From Bacteroidaceae bacterium (GTDB lineage: Bacteria > Bacteroidota > Bacteroidia > Bacteroidales > Bacteroidaceae): DNA of 64,000 nucleotides. Of the stretch, positions 60,533 to 64,000 are shown piece after piece. Position 1 is the first letter of the stretch. Each line of letters starts with the position of its first letter. Below the pieces are notes generated by a model, which saw only the letters and a program-made list of their open reading frames with translations, searched no databases and was not told where the DNA came from. Location: NCBI GenBank assembly GCA_900770655.1, contig CAAGLA010000020.1, positions 1-64,000 of the forward strand, read 5' to 3'. The translations under genes were made by a program, and so were the position numbers.

Positions 60533-63500
60533 ATGAAAAAGAAATTTTCTGTATATAGCCAGCTTAATCTTCCCCAGATAAACAAGGATATGCTTGGCGA
60601 GTGGGATAGCAACGATTTGTTCTCGAAGAGTATGACAGAACGTGAAGGTGCGCCTTCATTTGTATTTTTCGAAGGACCTCCATCGGCAAACGGTATGCCC
60701 GGTATTCACCACGTAATGGCGCGAAGCATTAAAGATACCTTCTGCCGTTTCAAGACAATGAAGGGCTATCAGGTGAAGCGTAAGGCCGGTTGGGATACCC
60801 ACGGTTTGCCTGTGGAGCTTGGCTTAGAAAAGAAACTGAATATAACAAAGGAGGATATAGGCAAGAAAATATCTGTCGATGACTATAACCGTAACTGCCG
60901 TGAGGAGGTTATGAAATATACCCGTGAGTGGACAGAACTTACCCGCAAAATGGGTTATTGGGTAGATTTGGAGAATCCCTACATAACATACGAAAACAGT
61001 TATATAGAATCTCTTTGGTGGTTGCTCAAGCAACTCTACAACAAGGGGTTGCTCTATAAGGGCTATACCATTCAGCCATATTCTCCTGCTGCAGGTACAG
61101 GCCTTAGCTCTCACGAGCTTAACCAGCCGGGCTGTTACAGGGATGTAAAGGATACCACTGCTGTTGCTCAGTTTAGAATGTTGGATCCTAAGCCCGAAAT
61201 GACAGGGTGGGGAACTCCATACTTCATAGCTTGGACAACAACACCGTGGACATTGCCTTCGAACACAGCCTTGTGTGTGGGCCCTAAGATTGACTATGTT
61301 GCTGTTCAGACATACAACAGCTATATCGGAGAGCCTGTAACAGTGGTTCTTGCCAAAGCGCTTCTTGCAACTCATTTCAACCCCGCCGGTGCCGATATGG
61401 CACTCGAGGACTACAAGCCGGGCGACAAGGTTGTGCCCTACAAGGTTATTGCCGAATATAAAGGTGAGGAACTTGTTGGTATGCACTACGCACAGCTTTT
61501 CCCGTGGGTAAAGCCTGTAACTAAGGACGGCGACAAGGTGGCCGATGCTTCGGCCGATGCGTTCCGTGTTATCCCCGGCGATTATGTAACTACAGAAGAC
61601 GGTACAGGTATAGTGCATATAGCACCGACCTTTGGTGCCGATGACGCCTTTGTGGCTAAGGCTGCCGGAATTCCTTCGCTCTTTATGGTAAACAAAAAGG
61701 GTGAAACACGTCCTATGGTAGACTTCACAGGCAAGTTCTGGTCTATGGAGGAACTCGACGAGGATTTTGTTGGCAACTGTGTCAATGTAGAGCTGTACTC
61801 AAAATTTGCCGGCGCATACGTTAAGAATGCATACGACCCGCAGTATACAGTTGACGGCAAGTACGATGAAAAGGCTGCTGCCAAGGCCGAAACTCTCGAT
61901 ATTGCCCTGTGTATGGTACTGAAGCAGCAGGGGCTTGCATTCAAGATAGAAAAGCACGTGCATAATTATCCGCACTGCTGGCGTACAGACAAACCTGTGC
62001 TCTATTACCCGCTTGACAGTTGGTTCGTGCGTGCATCGCAGATGAAGGAACGTATGAGCGAACTCAACAGGACTATCGTCTGGAAACCGGAATCGACAGG
62101 TACTGGCCGTTTCGGCAAGTGGCTCGAAAACCTCAACGACTGGAACCTGAGCCGCAGCCGTTACTGGGGTACTCCATTGCCTATATGGACAAGCGAAGAT
62201 GGCGAGTCTATATGCATTGGCTCTATTGCCGAACTGTACGATGAAATAGAAAAGGCTGTTGCTGCCGGTGTAATGGAGAGCAACCCATACAAGGATAAAG
62301 GCTTTGTCCCGGGCGATTACAGCAAGGAAAACTATGACAAGATAGACCTGCACCGCCCATACGTCGATGATATAAAGCTTGTGTCGCCCACAGGCAAGGT
62401 TATGAAACGCGAACTCGACCTTATTGATGTGTGGTTCGACTCCGGTGCTATGCCATACGCTCAGATACACTATCCTTTTGAGAATAGGGAACTGCTCGAC
62501 AGCCGTGCTGTATATCCCGCCGACTTCATTGCTGAAGGTGTTGACCAGACACGTGGCTGGTTCTATACTCTTCACGCAATAGCTACAATGGTGTTCGACA
62601 GCGTTGCCTACAAGACTGTCATTTCAAACGGTCTTGTACTCGACAAGAATGGCGACAAGATGTCTAAGCGTTTGGGAAATGCTGTAGACCCATTCGATAC
62701 CATTGAAAAGTATGGAAGTGACGCACTGCGTTGGTATATGATAACCAATTCGGCTCCGTGGGACAATTTGCGTTTCAACGAAGATGGCGTAAAAGAGGTT
62801 ACACGCTCTTTCTTTGGAAAGTTGTACCAGACCTACAGCTTCTTTACAATGTATGCCAATGTTGACGGCTTTACATACGAAGAGGCTGAACTGCCATACA
62901 GCGAGCGTCCCGAACTCGACCGTTGGGTGTTGTCGGAACTGAATACACTTGTAAAGAATGTGAACAACTGCCTTAACGACTATGAACCGACAAAGGCGGG
63001 CCGTCTTATTCAGGATTTCATAATAAATAATGTGAGCAACTGGTTCGTGCGCCTGAGCCGCAAACGTTTCTGGGGTTCAGAAATGAGCAACGACAAGTTG
63101 TCGGCCTACCAGACACTATATACCTGTCTCGAGACCGTTGCGCGTCTTATGGCTCCAATAGCACCGTTCTATGCCGACAGGCTCTATCGCGACCTTACAT
63201 CTGTGACAGGCCGAGGTGAAACAGTTTCGGTGCATCTCGCTTCATTCCCCGAATGTAATGAACAGCTTGTGGATTCTGAACTGGAATACCGTATGGAGCT
63301 TGCACAGCAGATATCGTCAATGGTGCTTGCTCTGCGCAAGAAGGAGGCGCTCATTGTGCGACAGCCGTTGCAGAAGATAGCTATTCCTGCTGCCGACGAT
63401 GTTATGAAGGCACGTATAGAGGCGGTGAAGAAACTTATTCTCAGCGAGGTTAATGTTAAGGAGCTTGTCTTTGTCGAAGGTGACGGCATTCTCGTTAAGA

Positions 63501-64000
63501 AGATTAAATGTAATTTCCGCACTCTGGGCAAGAAGTTCGGTAAACTTATGAAGTGTGTGAATGAAGCTGTTACAGCAATGTCGCAGGAGCAGATATCGGA
63601 ACTTGAAAAGAATGGCTGTATAACATTGCAGGTTGAGGGTAATGATGCTATCATTGAACTTGCCGACGTTGAGATATTCAGTGAAGATGTTCCGGGCTGG
63701 ACTGTAGCAAATGAGGGTGCGCTCACAGTGGCTCTCGATGTAGAGGTTACCGATGACCTGCGCCGAGAGGGTATTGCCCGTGAGGTTGTAAAGAAGATTC
63801 AGGCTATACGCAAGGAGAGCGGTTTCGATATTACAGACCGCATAGCCGTTTCACTCTCTCGCAATACCCTGAGCGATGCTGCCGTCGAGCAATTCCGCGA
63901 GTATATATGCAACCAAGTACTTGCCGACAGCCTTGTCGTTTGCGATAACGTGGAGGGTGAGGATTTTATAGAACTCGACGGTGTAAATGTCGGTGTTGCA
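60533..64000 (+). CDS. ileS: Isoleucine-tRNA ligase, 3' end outside window
   Basis: 1156 codons open to the last base. It is a class I synthetase charging tRNA-Ile and editing Val-tRNA. The HIGH-like motif is PSANGMPGIHHVMA (His59-His60); the WDTHGLPVE segment and the editing domain with TTPWTLPSNTAL follow; the KMSKS motif is DKMSKRLGN (Lys709). The long form without the C-terminal zinc-finger pattern of E. coli IleS is common in Bacteroidales; whether it belongs to the eukaryote-like type cannot be settled without the end. The ATG at 60533 has a promoter 25 bases upstream. Confidence 0.96.
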   Translation, partial: MKKKFSVYSQLNLPQINKDMLGEWDSNDLFSKSMTEREGAPSFVFFEGPPSANGMPGIHHVMARSIKDTFCRFKTMKGYQVKRKAGWDTHGLPVELGLEKKLNITKEDIGKKISVDDYNRNCREEVMKYTREWTELTRKMGYWVDLENPYITYENSYIESLWWLLKQLYNKGLLYKGYTIQPYSPAAGTGLSSHELNQPGCYRDVKDTTAVAQFRMLDPKPEMTGWGTPYFIAWTTTPWTLPSNTALCVGPKIDYVAVQTYNSYIGEPVTVVLAKALLATHFNPAGADMALEDYKPGDKVVPYKVIAEYKGEELVGMHYAQLFPWVKPVTKDGDKVADASADAFRVIPGDYVTTEDGTGIVHIAPTFGADDAFVAKAAGIPSLFMVNKKGETRPMVDFTGKFWSMEELDEDFVGNCVNVELYSKFAGAYVKNAYDPQYTVDGKYDEKAAAKAETLDIALCMVLKQQGLAFKIEKHVHNYPHCWRTDKPVLYYPLDSWFVRASQMKERMSELNRTIVWKPESTGTGRFGKWLENLNDWNLSRSRYWGTPLPIWTSEDGESICIGSIAELYDEIEKAVAAGVMESNPYKDKGFVPGDYSKENYDKIDLHRPYVDDIKLVSPTGKVMKRELDLIDVWFDSGAMPYAQIHYPFENRELLDSRAVYPADFIAEGVDQTRGWFYTLHAIATMVFDSVAYKTVISNGLVLDKNGDKMSKRLGNAVDPFDTIEKYGSDALRWYMITNSAPWDNLRFNEDGVKEVTRSFFGKLYQTYSFFTMYANVDGFTYEEAELPYSERPELDRWVLSELNTLVKNVNNCLNDYEPTKAGRLIQDFIINNVSNWFVRLSRKRFWGSEMSNDKLSAYQTLYTCLETVARLMAPIAPFYADRLYRDLTSVTGRGETVSVHLASFPECNEQLVDSELEYRMELAQQISSMVLALRKKEALIVRQPLQKIAIPAADDVMKARIEAVKKLILSEVNVKELVFVEGDGILVKKIKCNFRTLGKKFGKLMKCVNEAVTAMSQEQISELEKNGCITLQVEGNDAIIELADVEIFSEDVPGWTVANEGALTVALDVEVTDDLRREGIAREVVKKIQAIRKESGFDITDRIAVSLSRNTLSDAAVEQFREYICNQVLADSLVVCDNVEGEDFIELDGVNVGVA

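Noticed and set aside
1..64000. CRISPR arrays, tRNA or rRNA genes
   Set aside because: No regularly spaced repeats of 25-40 bases and no cloverleaf or rRNA-like sequence were seen in the intergenic gaps.

Overview
This window is bacterial chromosome from the order Bacteroidales (phylum Bacteroidota). The evidence is consistent: promoters of the TTTG / TAnnTTTG (or TATCTTCG) type in place of sigma70 boxes, weak Shine-Dalgarno sequences, Bacteroidales-type gene neighbours (phoH-purC-aroE, a long PurF homologue beside carB, DUF4827 beside glmM), short-signal lipoproteins, and secreted sialidase and GH20 hexosaminidase enzymes typical of gut glycan foragers. The family cannot be fixed from sequence alone; a gut Bacteroidales (Muribaculaceae, Barnesiellaceae or similar) is plausible. 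No rRNA, tRNA or CRISPR array was seen.

Layout. (1) 1-8.6 kb is an AT-rich accessory and defence region: the 3' part of a Fic gene, a minus-strand trio (coiled-coil protein, metallophosphoesterase, small DUF6922-like protein), a lone DUF3791 gene, a compact restriction-modification locus (Xre regulator, two candidate PD-(D/E)XK nucleases, an HTH-fused cytosine-5 methyltransferase) and a divergent abiH. (2) 8.7-31 kb is mainly housekeeping: aldo/keto reductase, sialidase with a small Cys protein, rpe-comEC-nrnA-DUF4827-glmM, an OPT transporter, a TPR protein, pgk, nth, pheS with a histidine phosphatase, a RelA/SpoT homologue whose synthetase half looks inactive, a transglutaminase-like lipoprotein, and aroE. 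(3) 31-38.3 kb has purC and phoH, then a complete [FeFe]-hydrogenase module: the structural gene divergent from hydE-hydG-hydF. (4) 38.4-45.5 kb holds a purF homologue preceded by a possible attenuator leader, carB, a Cys-rich lipoprotein that runs in frame, across one TGA, into a nitroreductase, and a flavodoxin-fold protein. (5) 45.6-49 kb holds the GH20 hexosaminidase and an FKBP isomerase. (6) 49.2-60.3 kb is the most striking part: an amino-sugar-kinase/RapZ fusion, then a tight co-directional cluster of a 1528-residue SEDS (FtsW/RodA) polymerase fused to a class B penicillin-binding protein, a membrane-anchored Ser/Thr-kinase-like protein, two FHA-type proteins and a membrane PP2C phosphatase. 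(7) ileS begins at 60.5 kb and runs off the end.

How they fit together. Region 6 looks like a Bacteroidales counterpart of the actinobacterial fha-pstP-rodA-pbpA-pknA-pknB locus, with the glycan polymerase and transpeptidase joined in one chain and placed beside a reversible phosphorylation module. The linked amino-sugar kinase/RapZ protein, and glmM elsewhere in the window, suggest control of peptidoglycan precursor supply and synthesis. I consider this the best candidate for an undescribed system. Secondary candidates are the two-nuclease RM locus, the purF leader and the TGA-separated nitroreductase.
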